Shown: positions 50,966-60,312 of the stretch, in pieces | How the letters are laid out: the number at the start of each line of letters is the position of its first letter | How positions within the stretch are numbered: position 1 is the first letter of the stretch | DNA from: Verrucomicrobiales bacterium | Lineage (GTDB): Bacteria > Verrucomicrobiota > Verrucomicrobiia > Limisphaerales > UBA9464 | Assembly: GCA_027488845.1 (NCBI GenBank) | Contig: JAIYBC010000004.1 | Location: 1 to 64,000, forward strand | Direction of reading: 5' to 3' | Length of the DNA: 64,000 nucleotides | Position numbers and translations under genes: made by a program | The notes under the pieces: generated by a model | Told to the model about the DNA's origin: nothing | Seen by the model: the letters and a program-made list of their open reading frames with translations, nothing else | Database searches by the model: none

Positions 50966-52453
50966 ATGAATCCTTCCAGCACCGTGAACCGCACCGGATC
51001 CGCCCTGCTCGCGCTGGCCGTCTCCTCGGCAACTCTCTTCGCCGCCACCAAGGCCGAGGAGGAATCGCAGTACTATCCGATCACGCCGATCCCCATCCCC
51101 GAGGGCGTCGTGCTCGAGGCCGGGGCCATCCAGGTGCTTCCCGACCGGCAGATCGCGGTGTCGACCCGGCTCGGCGAGATCTGGTTCGTCGCCGGCGCCT
51201 TCGAGTCGGATCCGTCCAAGGTCAAGTTCACACGCTTCGCCTCCGGGCTGCACGAGGTGCTCGGGGTGACCACCCGAGGCGACGGCTGGATCTACGCCAC
51301 CCAACGCGGCGAGGTGACACGCATCAAGGACTCCAACGGCGACGGCCGGGCGGATGTGTTCGAGACGGTCGCGGACGGCTGGGGCATCAACGGCGACTAC
51401 CACGAGTACGCCTTCGGCTCGAAGTTCGACCGCGACGGCAACATCTGGGTGGCCCTTTGCCTCACCGGATCGTTCACCAGCGAAAATCCCTACCGGGGAT
51501 GGGCGTTGCGCGTGACGCCCGAGGGCAAGGTGATCCCCACCACCAGCGGTCTGCGTTCGCCGGGCGGCATCGCCACCAACCACCTTGGCGACATGTTCTA
51601 CACCGACAACCAGGGTCCCTGGAACGGCACCTGTTGGCTGAAGCCGCTCAAGCCCGGCACCTTCGTCGGCAACCCGAGCGGCAACCGCTGGTACGAGAAG
51701 GCCTCCGACGTGATGGGGCCGCGTCCGAAGGATCCCGCCAGCAACAGCCGCATCCCGACCGAACGGGCCAAGATGCCCGAATTCAACCCGCCGGCGATCG
51801 GATTCCCCTACAACAAGATGGGGCAGAGCGCGTCGGGGATCCTGAACGATTCCACCGCCGGCAAGTTCGGCCCGTTCGCCAACCAACTCTTCGTGGGCGA
51901 CCAGACCTGGAGCACCGTCATGCGTGTCTGTTTGGAAAAGGTGAACGGCATCTACCAAGGAGCCTGCTTCCCGTTCCGCGAGGGCTTCGGCAGCGGCACG
52001 TTGAGCCTCGAGATGGACGCCAGCGGCGTCATGCTGGTCGGCGGCACGGATCGCGGATGGGGCGCCCGCGGCGGCAAGCCCTTCGCCCTCGAACGCCTCG
52101 CCTGGTCGGGCAAGACGCCCTTCGAGATCCACGAGATGCATGTGAAGCCGGACGGCTTCGAACTCACCTTCACCGAACCCGTCGACGCCGAGTCGGCCGG
52201 CAAGGTGGAGTCGTACCAGTTCCGGACCTTCACCTACATCTACCAGTCCAGCTACGGCTCGCCGGAGGTCGACGAAACGAAGCCCCCGATCGAGTCCGTC
52301 ACCGTATCCGCCGACCGTCGGAGCGTCCGTCTGAAGACCGCGCTGAACGTCGGCCATCTGCACGAACTGAAGCCCACCGGTCTCCGCTCCGCCGCCGGCC
52401 GGCCGCTGCTCCATCCGCTGGCCTACTACACGCTGAACGAGATCCCGAGGTGA
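50966..52453 (+). CDS. Secreted beta-propeller protein, sugar-dehydrogenase-like
   Basis: A 495-residue exported protein. The signal peptide is residues 1-~27 ([14 protein letters not shown]). The body is a six-bladed-propeller-like repeat structure as in the membrane-bound/PQQ-type sugar dehydrogenase and PVC dehydrogenase families: [70 protein letters not shown]-terminal beta domain with an [13 protein letters not shown] block ends the protein. There is no haem site of its own, so it may hand electrons to the cytochrome encoded just upstream. The ATG at 50966 is preferred; a GTG at 50933 overlapping the previous stop is an alternative. Cofactor and substrate are unknown. Confidence 0.75.
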   Translation: MNPSSTVNRTGSALLALAVSSATLFAATKAEEESQYYPITPIPIPEGVVLEAGAIQVLPDRQIAVSTRLGEIWFVAGAFESDPSKVKFTRFASGLHEVLGVTTRGDGWIYATQRGEVTRIKDSNGDGRADVFETVADGWGINGDYHEYAFGSKFDRDGNIWVALCLTGSFTSENPYRGWALRVTPEGKVIPTTSGLRSPGGIATNHLGDMFYTDNQGPWNGTCWLKPLKPGTFVGNPSGNRWYEKASDVMGPRPKDPASNSRIPTERAKMPEFNPPAIGFPYNKMGQSASGILNDSTAGKFGPFANQLFVGDQTWSTVMRVCLEKVNGIYQGACFPFREGFGSGTLSLEMDASGVMLVGGTDRGWGARGGKPFALERLAWSGKTPFEIHEMHVKPDGFELTFTEPVDAESAGKVESYQFRTFTYIYQSSYGSPEVDETKPPIESVTVSADRRSVRLKTALNVGHLHELKPTGLRSAAGRPLLHPLAYYTLNEIPR

Positions 52454-52598
52454 TCCAGCCTGGCGACACCGCAGGGCAGGTCCCTCGCGGCATCTCGGGG
52501 TTGAAGTCCGGGAAACCCTATTGAATTCCGGGCCGAGTCGAACGCCTAACGCCTCGGCGTCGGCTTGCCCCCAGGGGTTTGGCGGACATCGACCATCC

Positions 52599-53738
52599 AT
52601 GCCCAGCGAATCCCCTGCCTCGCCCGCATCGGCCACGGCGCCCAACCCGGGACGTCTCCTGTCCCTCGACGCCCTCCGCGGCTTCGACATGTTCTGGATC
52701 GTCGGCGCCGAGGAACTGGTCCGTGGCCTGCAGAAGATCACTCAGGGCAATGGAGGACTACTCGGTCTGATCGCAGAACAGCTGCACCACAAAGCCTGGG
52801 AAGGCTTCCATTTCGAGGACCTGATCTTCCCGCTCTTCGTCTTCATCGCCGGGGTTTCCCTGGTCTTCTCCTTGGGAAAGGCGCTCCAGAAGGAAGACCG
52901 CGGCACGGTGGCCCTGCGGGTCCTGCGCCGGGGGGCCCTGCTCTACTTCCTCGGCATCCTCTACTACGGCGGTTTCTCCACCCCGTTTGAGGAGATCCGC
53001 CTCCTCGGCGTGCTCCAGCGCATCGCCCTCTGCTACCTCTTCTCCGGTTTGCTCTTCCTCTACCTCAAGCCCCGCGCGCTGCTGGGCGCGCTCGTGGGAA
53101 TCCTGGTGGGCTACTGGGCCCTGATGTCCTTCGTGCCGGTGCCCGGTCACGGCGCCGGCAACTTCGCCGAGGGCGCCAACCTGGCCAACTACGTCGACCA
53201 ACAGTACCTGCCGCTGCGGAAGCACGACGGGGATCACGATCCCGAGGGCCTGCTCAGCACCTTGCCCGCGATCGGCAGCTGCCTGCTCGGTGTCTTCGCG
53301 GGGATGCTCCTGAGGAACCCGTCGCTCGACGACCGACGGAAGGTGCTCCGGCTGGTCGGGGGCGGGCTTCTCTGCCTGGCCGCCGGCTGGGCATGGCACC
53401 TGGATTTCCCGGTCATCAAGAAGCTCTGGACCTCCTCCTTCGTCCTCGTCGCCGGCGGCTACAGCTGCCTGCTCCTGGCGGCCTTCTACCAGGTCATCGA
53501 CGTCTGGAAATTCCAGGAGTGGGCCACGCCCTTCGTCTGGATCGGCGTCAATCCCATCACCCTCTACTTCGGTGGCCGGTTCATCGACTTCGAGGCGATG
53601 GCCAAGCTGTTCGTCGGCGGGCCCGTGGGCGCCGCATTCGGGCCCTATGCCGAACTGGTCCTCGCCCTGACCACGCTTGGCTTCGGCTTCGCGTTCCTGC
53701 GCTTCCTGCACCAGCGGAGGATCTACCTGCGGGTGTGA
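52599..53738 (+). CDS. HGSNAT/NagX-like (DUF5009) membrane acyltransferase
   Basis: A 379-residue polytopic membrane protein with about ten helices. The N-terminal RLLSLDALRGFDMFWIVGAEEL, the FEDLIFPLFVFIAGVSLVFSL block, ILYYGG and LGVLQRIALCYLFSGLLFLYL are the conserved segments of the heparan-alpha-glucosaminide N-acetyltransferase-like family (bacterial NagX, DUF5009). The eukaryotic enzyme acetylates terminal glucosamine across a membrane; the bacterial role is less certain and is usually linked to amino-sugar use. The ATG at 52599 is chosen because the short N-terminal tail precedes the first helix. It lies 145 bases after the propeller gene on the same strand. Confidence 0.85.
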   Translation: MPSESPASPASATAPNPGRLLSLDALRGFDMFWIVGAEELVRGLQKITQGNGGLLGLIAEQLHHKAWEGFHFEDLIFPLFVFIAGVSLVFSLGKALQKEDRGTVALRVLRRGALLYFLGILYYGGFSTPFEEIRLLGVLQRIALCYLFSGLLFLYLKPRALLGALVGILVGYWALMSFVPVPGHGAGNFAEGANLANYVDQQYLPLRKHDGDHDPEGLLSTLPAIGSCLLGVFAGMLLRNPSLDDRRKVLRLVGGGLLCLAAGWAWHLDFPVIKKLWTSSFVLVAGGYSCLLLAAFYQVIDVWKFQEWATPFVWIGVNPITLYFGGRFIDFEAMAKLFVGGPVGAAFGPYAELVLALTTLGFGFAFLRFLHQRRIYLRV

Positions 53739-53867
53739 TCCCGGCCGCGCCCCCCGGTTGGTGCAGGCGACGGAAAGGGTCCACACCCCGTGTGGCACCG
53801 AGGTCACAATCGCCGACGTTGGATTTCCCCGGTTTCCAATTCAGGGTTGCCCCGGGAATCCACCGGC

Positions 53868-55880
53868 ATGCGCCGCCATCAGGTCCATTCTTTCAGGCGT
53901 CCGTTCCACGGCGGACTTCGGGCAGGTTGCCTCGTGGCCGGCCTGGTCGGGATGACGCTTGCCGCGGTGGCCCAGACGCTTCCGCGCAGCACGGCGATGG
54001 AGTCGGCTCCGGGATTTCATCCGATCCCGGAATCCCCCCGCACCGGGTTGGCCCAGGCGCCCCTGGTCGAGTTCGAGGGTGTGCGCTTCCAACGTGAGCT
54101 CCAGATCACCCGGGTCACCGCGATGGCCCGCGGCAACGGAACACTTTGGTTCGCGGCTCTCGGTCAGTACCCGCTCGACGACCGTCCAACGGCCTCGGGA
54201 CAGGCCGGGTTCCGGGAGATGAACCGCCTCTGGTGGCTCAAGGAGACCGGCCCGCTGGCGCGCCCGGTGGCGGCGCCCATGACGAACCAGGTCAGCGACC
54301 TGGCCTGGATCGACGATGCGATCTGGGCCGTGGTGGACGGCTCGGCTGTGGTGGAGATCGGACCCGACGGACAGGTCCGGCGGCGGGTGTTTGGCCAACC
54401 GGATCAGGAACCGGTCGCCCTCTGGAATCTCGCGGCCGCTTCCCGGCACGTCTTCCTTCTCGGGGAGGACCTCCGGATGTCCGCCGACCGTGGCGCACAA
54501 TGGAAACGGGTTCCGATCCCACAGCTCGGGAGCTTCACCGCCCGCACTCCCGGTCGTGAGCGTCTCCTTCCCTGGGGCACCCGGATCGTCCAGCTCGGCC
54601 TGCGCGCCGCGGTCTTCGATCCGGCATCGCTGACCTGGACCCGGATCGACGAACGGGACGGCCGGAGAATCCTCTCGCCTCCGTACTGCGGCGTGGCCGA
54701 TGGCAAGGACTTCTGGTTGGGAGGCTCGGACGGACTGGTCCGCGTCCATGCAGACCTCTCTGCGGACATCCCCTTGGGAACCGCAGGCCGTGTGAGCCTG
54801 CCCCCCTTGCCGGTTGGCGCCTGGCAGTTCACGCAATCCCCAATCGGCGAAACGCGGAATCTTCCCGAGGGCTGGACCGAGGCTCTCCGCGCCCTGTTCC
54901 CAGATACCGCTTCGCGCCATCTCCAAGGCCCGCTTCCCGGCGCGGTTTCCTCCATGGCGCTCGACGCGGGCCAACCGTGGCTGGCGAGCGCGGACCCGCA
55001 ACGCGCGTTCCTGGTGTCGGTCGACGGGCCGTCCGGAAGCGGACTCCGGGGACTCGGCCTGCCCTTCACGCCACCCGCGTTCATCGTCCCGGTCGCGGAT
55101 GCCGTCTGGTTCGGCGGCGTCGGGGACGGCTCGGATCCCTACCACCGGCCGGTGCTGTTCCGGATCCGGCGAAGGGCCCTCCCATCCAGCTCCGCTCCAC
55201 CCCCGACCGACCCGGCCGCCGCAAACGCGGTCCGCTCCGGTGCCCGGGACACGGCGGTCCGGTCGCTCATGGCCGGAGACCCGATGCCGGTGCGGGAACT
55301 GTGGGCCGGAGACGACGAGGAGGACCTGCTGCCCGACGAACTGTTCCTGTTGGCCCGGGCAATGGAACTGGAACCTGCGTCCGACCCGTCCTACGCGGCG
55401 CGCCTGCGGGAACGCCTACGGAAGGAGTACCCTGAGAGCGGCTTCACCCGGGCCCTGCCGAACCCTCCACCGACCTCGGGTCCCCCGAACCGACGGCGCC
55501 CTCGTCCGGTCCCCGCGGTCCAGCCGCCGTCTGCGGACTCGTCCCAAGTCGAGGCGGCGGAGGACAGACCCAGGATCCGTTTCCGGCTCGACCGTCGGCT
55601 TGCGGAGATCCCGGGGGACGTGCGCTCGATGTTCTCCCGCCATGATGCCGACCGGAATGGCCTGCTGGAACCGTCGGAACAGGTCGATCTGTTCACCCGG
55701 GAGCCCAAGCTCATTCCCTTCGCCATGCCGTTTCCGCTCACGCCGGACAAGGCCCAGTTCTTCTTCGCGGCCCGCTACCTCGGTTCACACACCCAGCCCG
55801 CCAGCCCGGAAGCCCTGGTCACGGCCCTGGAGAACCTGGCCAAGGATCAGGCGGCAGGTTCTGCGCCGCGGCCGGAGTGA
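53868..55880 (+). CDS. Exported propeller-like protein with EF-hand
   Basis: A 670-residue protein. A signal peptide (about residues 1-35, ending AAVAQ) precedes a ~400-residue region with repeated strand patterns such as TLWFAALGQYPLDDRP, DLAWIDDAIWAVVDGSAVVEI and AVWFGGVGDGSDPY, compatible with a beta-propeller like those of two-component sensors or sialidases. A Pro-rich linker follows. Near the C-terminus residues 593-604 (DADRNGLLEPSE) form a complete 12-residue EF-hand calcium loop. No catalytic site is recognised. The ATG at 53868 gives the signal peptide. The Sel1-repeat gene follows 4 bases after the stop, so they are almost certainly co-transcribed. Confidence 0.6.
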   Translation: MRRHQVHSFRRPFHGGLRAGCLVAGLVGMTLAAVAQTLPRSTAMESAPGFHPIPESPRTGLAQAPLVEFEGVRFQRELQITRVTAMARGNGTLWFAALGQYPLDDRPTASGQAGFREMNRLWWLKETGPLARPVAAPMTNQVSDLAWIDDAIWAVVDGSAVVEIGPDGQVRRRVFGQPDQEPVALWNLAAASRHVFLLGEDLRMSADRGAQWKRVPIPQLGSFTARTPGRERLLPWGTRIVQLGLRAAVFDPASLTWTRIDERDGRRILSPPYCGVADGKDFWLGGSDGLVRVHADLSADIPLGTAGRVSLPPLPVGAWQFTQSPIGETRNLPEGWTEALRALFPDTASRHLQGPLPGAVSSMALDAGQPWLASADPQRAFLVSVDGPSGSGLRGLGLPFTPPAFIVPVADAVWFGGVGDGSDPYHRPVLFRIRRRALPSSSAPPPTDPAAANAVRSGARDTAVRSLMAGDPMPVRELWAGDDEEDLLPDELFLLARAMELEPASDPSYAARLRERLRKEYPESGFTRALPNPPPTSGPPNRRRPRPVPAVQPPSADSSQVEAAEDRPRIRFRLDRRLAEIPGDVRSMFSRHDADRNGLLEPSEQVDLFTREPKLIPFAMPFPLTPDKAQFFFAARYLGSHTQPASPEALVTALENLAKDQAAGSAPRPE

Positions 55881-55884
55881 ATCC

Positions 55885-56829
55885 ATGGAAAACCCCACGC
55901 AATCCGCTCGCCGGACGGTCCTGTCCACCGTGCTGCTCGTGGCGATCCTCGGAAGCCGCACCGAAGGCGCCGATTTGGATCTTCCGCTCAGCACCAAGAA
56001 CGCCATGGCTGCCGTGCGGGCGCGACTCGACCAACCGCTTCAGGTGGACCCCGTGCCCCCGGTTCCGAAAGGGGTCGATCCCATGCGCGAGGTTCCGCTC
56101 GACGAGATCAACGACGCCCTGGGGGACCTCACCGGCGTCGGTGCCGCGGAGGTGTGGCTGGTTAAGGGATTCCTGAACGAGAAGCGTGGCCAACTCGCCG
56201 CGGCGATCCAGGACTACGCCCAGGTCAACCGCCAGCCACCGACCCTGCCACGGGAGTTCAAGGCGACCACCGTGGCCTACGCCCGGATCGTCGCCATCCA
56301 CGCCTCCGGACTGCTCTCCTCGGATCAACTCCGATCGATCCTGGTGCCCCTGCCGCAGAATGCGGTCTTCCTTCCCCATCCCACGAGCAGGACCCAGGTG
56401 GCGGAACTCCTCTTCGAAGGACGGGGCGTGGAAAAGGATCCGGCCAAGGCGTTGGACTGGTTCCTGCGGGCGGCCCAGGCGGACGGCGTGGAAGCGATGA
56501 TGCGGCTGGCGGAACTCTGGAGATCTGGCCTTGAAGGCCAGGCCGCGGATCCCGCGGAGTCCGTCCGCTGGCTCCGGCGCGCAGCCCGACTCGGTCATGC
56601 GCCGGCTCAACTGGAACTGGGGCGTGCCTACCTTTCCGGGAGCGGCGTCACCGCCAACCGACGGCTGGCGGCGAAATGGTTCCACACCGCGGCCGCCGGC
56701 GGTTCCACCGAAGCCGCAGCCCTTGTGTCCACGGCGGAGAAAGGTCTTTCCGAGTCCGAAAAGGCTGCAGCAAAGGCCGCCGCCCAGCGCTTGCGAACAG
56801 TCCAGGGCGCCCGCGCCAACAACCCGTGA
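55885..56829 (+). CDS. Exported Sel1-repeat protein
   Basis: A 314-residue exported protein. After a signal peptide (LSTVLLVAILGSRTEG) and a helical region with a TPR-like unit (WLVKGFLNEKRGQLAAAIQDYAQV) come at least three Sel1-like repeats: AELLFEGRGVEKDPAKALDWFLRAAQ, MRLAELWRSGLEG...WLRRAARLGH and ELGRAYLSGSGVTANRRLAAKWFHTAA. Sel1 repeats are alpha-helical scaffolds for protein-protein contacts. The gene starts 4 bases after the EF-hand protein gene, suggesting that the two products work together in the periplasm or at the surface. Confidence 0.82.
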   Translation: MENPTQSARRTVLSTVLLVAILGSRTEGADLDLPLSTKNAMAAVRARLDQPLQVDPVPPVPKGVDPMREVPLDEINDALGDLTGVGAAEVWLVKGFLNEKRGQLAAAIQDYAQVNRQPPTLPREFKATTVAYARIVAIHASGLLSSDQLRSILVPLPQNAVFLPHPTSRTQVAELLFEGRGVEKDPAKALDWFLRAAQADGVEAMMRLAELWRSGLEGQAADPAESVRWLRRAARLGHAPAQLELGRAYLSGSGVTANRRLAAKWFHTAAAGGSTEAAALVSTAEKGLSESEKAAAKAAAQRLRTVQGARANNP

Positions 56830-56973
56830 CCGTCGCCGGGTCCGAGGCTGCGGGCCGAATCCATCGGGCTTCGCTTCGCGCTGGTTCCCACCTCTGGAAT
56901 CCGGCCCCGAAGTTTCCTGCTGCCAACCGTCCGCCCTTGGTGAGGATGCCCATCGGAACTCAGCCACCGGACA

Positions 56974-57501
56974 ATGGACTTTCATCCCATGGGCGTCGGC
57001 CTCCTCTTCCTGCTCGTCCCGGTCTTCATCGGGGCCGTCTTCATCCTGGTGTTCGGGATGATCGGCTTCTCGATCTTCAAGGGCATCTCCACCTGGGTGT
57101 CGAACAACGCGCTGCCGGTCGAAACCCGCCGCGTGCGGGTCGCCACGAAACGGCAGCATGTCAGCGGCGGGTCCGGCGACTCCGGCGCCAGCACCTGGTA
57201 CTACGCCACCTTCGAGGACCTCTCGAACGGCGACCGGAACGAGTTCGCGATCAACAGCGTGCTCTACAGCGGGATCGCCGATGACGACATCGGCCGCCTG
57301 ACCCATCAGGGCACCCGTTTCCTCGGATTCGAACGGGAACGGAACGTCACCCCGGATCCGGCCCCACGCACGGAACCCAGGCCGCCGGAACCGGATCGGG
57401 TCTGCACCTACTGCAGGGGACTCGTGCCCAGGATCTCGCCGAAATGCCCTTCGTGCGGCGCCGCGGACTTCGAGGAACAGGCGCCGTCAGGAACGGGGTA
57501 G
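56974..57501 (+). CDS. Membrane protein, DUF2500-like with C-terminal zinc ribbon
   Basis: A 175-residue protein. One or two hydrophobic segments at residues ~8-40 (VGLLFLLVPVFIGAVFILVFG) are followed by a DUF2500-like beta domain (VETRRVRVATKRQHVSGG, TWYYATFEDLSNGDRNEF) with the typical strand order. The last 35 residues carry CTYCRGLVPRISPKCPSCGA, two CxxC pairs that should bind one zinc. Function unknown. The 3' end overlaps the reverse-strand YCII-like gene by 15 bases. The ATG at 56974 is the only good start. Confidence 0.75.
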   Translation: MDFHPMGVGLLFLLVPVFIGAVFILVFGMIGFSIFKGISTWVSNNALPVETRRVRVATKRQHVSGGSGDSGASTWYYATFEDLSNGDRNEFAINSVLYSGIADDDIGRLTHQGTRFLGFERERNVTPDPAPRTEPRPPEPDRVCTYCRGLVPRISPKCPSCGAADFEEQAPSGTG

Positions 57502-57777
57502 TTCGCAAAGCTCGACGGTTCCGCCGTGCAGCACCACGGGATGAAGCCGCAGCAGGTCCAGCAGCGGGCCACGGTCCGCGGTCTCGAACCGCATGTACCC
57601 GACGATGTGCGACGACGAAGGGACCGTCGCCGGTCCACCGAGGATCTCCCGCCGGCCAACCTCGCTGCCTCCCTCGAACATCCCGCTGGAACGGGCCTCC
57701 GCGAAGAACCGTTCCCACTCCTCGTCGCGGGTCGGGGTCGTCTCGTTGTCGTGGATCAGCAGCAGGTAGGCATCCAT
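57487..57777 (-). CDS. YCII/DGPF-like small protein
   Basis: A 96-residue protein with the size and pattern of YCII-related (DGPF) domain proteins: MDAYLLLIHDNE at the start, a helix EEWERFFAEARSSGMFEGG, and a C-terminal GPLLDLLRLHPVVLHGGTVELCEL where relatives have 'HP...G..EVRP'. Several are involved in small-molecule catabolism or act as domains fused to sigma factors. The conserved His of HPVV is present. The ATG at 57777 is 25 bases after the upstream acetyltransferase gene on the same strand. Confidence 0.6.
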   Translation of the reverse strand: MDAYLLLIHDNETTPTRDEEWERFFAEARSSGMFEGGSEVGRREILGGPATVPSSSHIVGYMRFETADRGPLLDLLRLHPVVLHGGTVELCELPRS

Positions 57778-57802
57778 GGCGTTTTGTTCCGGGCCGACGT
57801 CT

Positions 57803-58300
57803 TCACGGGGATTCGTGCTCCTCGACGTGGAAAACGGTCATCCCGCGGGCAAGGTAGTTCGCGAGCGCCGCAGGGTGGTCGCGGGTGCAGGTGTGGACCC
57901 ACACCCGCTTCGACCCCGCCGACCAGGCCGTCCCAAGGGCATGCGTCAATAGGGCCCCTCCGAAGCCGCGACCGATGAACCGGGGCACCAGCCCGAAGTA
58001 GGCGACCTGGGTCTCCTCCCCGGCCCGCAGCAATTCGTAGTAGCCTGCCGGTGTGCCGTCGAAGTAGGCCACGAAGGTGCGGAGCCGTTCGTCCTCCGCG
58101 TAGGCCTTCCATTCGTCGTCGCTCCAAACGAGCTTGTCGCGCCAGGACCAGTCGGCCCCCACCAGGGTGTAGAGGAAACGGTTCAGGCGTCCTTCCGGAA
58201 CCGTGGCCTCCAACACACGGAGACGCGGATCCGGAATCGCCCGCCCCCGGAGCCGCGAGGGATCGGTCATCTCCAGATGGGTGGTGCGGATCGTTGGCAT
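57803..58300 (-). CDS. GNAT family N-acetyltransferase
   Basis: A 165-residue acetyltransferase that uses acetyl-CoA. Motif A reads YFGLVPRFIGRGFGGALLTHAL, with the R/Q-x-x-G-x-G/A pattern (R-F-I-G-R-G-F-G-G) that binds the CoA pyrophosphate. Motif B is VWVHTCTRDHPAALANYLARGM. The substrate is unknown. The ATG at 58300 is chosen because the first strand starts soon after; the open frame upstream runs into the promoter region of recQ. It is probably co-transcribed with the YCII-like gene. Confidence 0.85.
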   Translation of the reverse strand: MPTIRTTHLEMTDPSRLRGRAIPDPRLRVLEATVPEGRLNRFLYTLVGADWSWRDKLVWSDDEWKAYAEDERLRTFVAYFDGTPAGYYELLRAGEETQVAYFGLVPRFIGRGFGGALLTHALGTAWSAGSKRVWVHTCTRDHPAALANYLARGMTVFHVEEHESP

Positions 58301-58467
58301 GGGATGAGGAACCGGCCGCATCCTCCGACCCACCTCCGCCGGGTCAAGCCGACGATCCGTTCCGCGGCCGTCTCCGTTGTCCCGGACGACCCGCAGGCTC
58401 CGATCGCCCGGAGAGGAAATCCGGTTTTTCATGGTCCGAACGTCGTCCATCGCCGGTAATCGGGGCC

Positions 58468-60312
58468 GTGACGTCGCCCGAATCCGAGGTGGACCTGCTC
58501 ACCCCGCTCAAGGAGGTGTTCGGGTACACCGCATTCCGCCCACAGCAGGAGGAGATCATCCGCTCCACCCTGGCGGGCCGGGACGTCTTCGCCCTCCTGC
58601 CGACCGGTGGCGGCAAGTCGCTCTGCTTCCAGCTCCCGGCCCTCGCGCGACCGGGCCTGACGGTGGTGATCTCGCCGCTGATCGCCTTGATGAAGGACCA
58701 GGTGGACCAGCTCCAGGCCAACGGCGTGCCGGCGACCTTCCTGAATTCGTCCCTCGGCGAGGAGGAACGGAAGGCGCGATGGCGCGGCCTGAACGCGCGG
58801 GAGTACCGGCTGCTCTACCTTTCGCCCGAACGCCTCATGGCCGGCGAGGGCTCCATCCTCGATTCCCTCGTCCGCTGGGGCACCGAACGCGTCGCCGTCG
58901 ACGAGGCCCATTGCATCAGCGAGTGGGGACACGACTTCCGTCCCGAGTACCGCCAGCTCGCCACCCTGCGCGACCGCCTGTCCGAGGTGCCGTTCATGGC
59001 CCTCACCGCCACCGCCACCACCCGCGTGCGCGAGGACATCCTGCGCCAGCTGCGTCTGCGGGATCCGGCGGTGTTCGTCGCCAGCTTCAACCGCCCCAAC
59101 CTCACCTACCGCGTCCAGGCGAAGTCCAAGGGCTACCAGCAGATCCTCGAGTTCCTGAAGTCCCGCCCGAGGGAGTCCGGGATCGTCTACTGCTTCAGCC
59201 GCGCCGGAGCCGAGGGACTGGCGGAGAAGCTCCGCGGCGACGGGATCCGCGCCCTGCCCTACCATGCCGGCCTCTCCCAACAGGAACGCGCCGCCAACCA
59301 GGAGTCGTTCCTCCGCGACGAGACGCGGATCGTCTGCGCCACCATCGCGTTCGGCATGGGGATCAACAAACCGAACGTGCGGTTCGTCATCCACCACGAC
59401 CTGCCCAAGAACATCGAGGGCTACTACCAGGAAACCGGACGTGCCGGACGTGACGGCCTGCCCGGGGAATGCCTGCTGCTCTTCAGCGCCGGGGACGTCG
59501 CGAAGCAGACGGCGTTCATCGCCGAGAAGACCGATCCGGAGGAACAGCGCCTCGCCCGGGAGCAGCTCACCCGGATGGCGCACTACGCCGAGGACGGCGG
59601 CTGCCGCCGGGTGGCCCTGCTCGGCTACTTCGGCGAGGACTACCCGCGGGGCGGATGCGGCGGATGCGACAACTGCCTGAACCCGCGCGACACCTGGGAC
59701 GGCACCGTCGCCGCCCAGAAGTTCCTGAGCTGCGTGTTCCGCATCCGGCAGAAGAGCGGCTTCAACACCGGGCTCAACCACGTGGTCGCCGTGCTCCTGG
59801 GCAGCGACGCGGAGAAGGTCCGCCAATGGGGACACGATTCCCTCAGCACGTTCGGCATCGGCACCGAGCTGGGACGCAACGAGTGGGGATCGGTCGGACG
59901 CGAACTGGTCCGGCTCGGCTACCTGCGACAGGCTTCGGAACCCTTCACCGTGGTCGAACTGACCCCGGAAGGCCTCGCCGCGCTGAAGGACCGGCGCCAG
60001 GTCTTCCTCACCCGCCCGATGGAACGTCCGCGTCCCCGCGCCCAGAAGGTCGGCGACATCGAGTGCGACGAACTGCTCTTCGAGAAGCTCCGCCAACTGC
60101 GGAAGACCCTCGCCGACGAGCACGGCGTGCCACCGTACATCGTCTTCGGCGACGTCTCGCTCCGTCAGATGGCCCGCGAATACCCGGTGTCGGAGTCGGA
60201 GTTCCGGCGGATCTCCGGCGTCGGCGAACGAAAGATGCGCGACTACGGCGAGTCGTTCCTGGACGAGATCCGGGCCCATCTCCGCCTGAACGACCGCCAG
60301 GAGTTCCACTGA
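58468..60312 (+). CDS. recQ: ATP-dependent DNA helicase RecQ
   Basis: A 614-residue 3'-5' DNA helicase involved in recombinational repair. Motif I is LLPTGGGKS (about 45-53), motif II VDEAHCISEWGHDFRPEY begins near residue 144 (DEAH box and the RecQ aromatic-rich loop), and motifs V-VI include TIAFGMGINKPNVRFVIHHDLP and YYQETGRAGRDGLP. The zinc-binding site uses the Cys of GGCRRVAL and GGCGGCDNC. A winged-helix domain and a C-terminal HRDC domain (FEKLRQLRKTLADEHGVPPY onward) complete the usual RecQ order. The start is GTG at 58468. It is divergent from the acetyltransferase gene. Confidence 0.94.
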   Translation: MTSPESEVDLLTPLKEVFGYTAFRPQQEEIIRSTLAGRDVFALLPTGGGKSLCFQLPALARPGLTVVISPLIALMKDQVDQLQANGVPATFLNSSLGEEERKARWRGLNAREYRLLYLSPERLMAGEGSILDSLVRWGTERVAVDEAHCISEWGHDFRPEYRQLATLRDRLSEVPFMALTATATTRVREDILRQLRLRDPAVFVASFNRPNLTYRVQAKSKGYQQILEFLKSRPRESGIVYCFSRAGAEGLAEKLRGDGIRALPYHAGLSQQERAANQESFLRDETRIVCATIAFGMGINKPNVRFVIHHDLPKNIEGYYQETGRAGRDGLPGECLLLFSAGDVAKQTAFIAEKTDPEEQRLAREQLTRMAHYAEDGGCRRVALLGYFGEDYPRGGCGGCDNCLNPRDTWDGTVAAQKFLSCVFRIRQKSGFNTGLNHVVAVLLGSDAEKVRQWGHDSLSTFGIGTELGRNEWGSVGRELVRLGYLRQASEPFTVVELTPEGLAALKDRRQVFLTRPMERPRPRAQKVGDIECDELLFEKLRQLRKTLADEHGVPPYIVFGDVSLRQMAREYPVSESEFRRISGVGERKMRDYGESFLDEIRAHLRLNDRQEFH

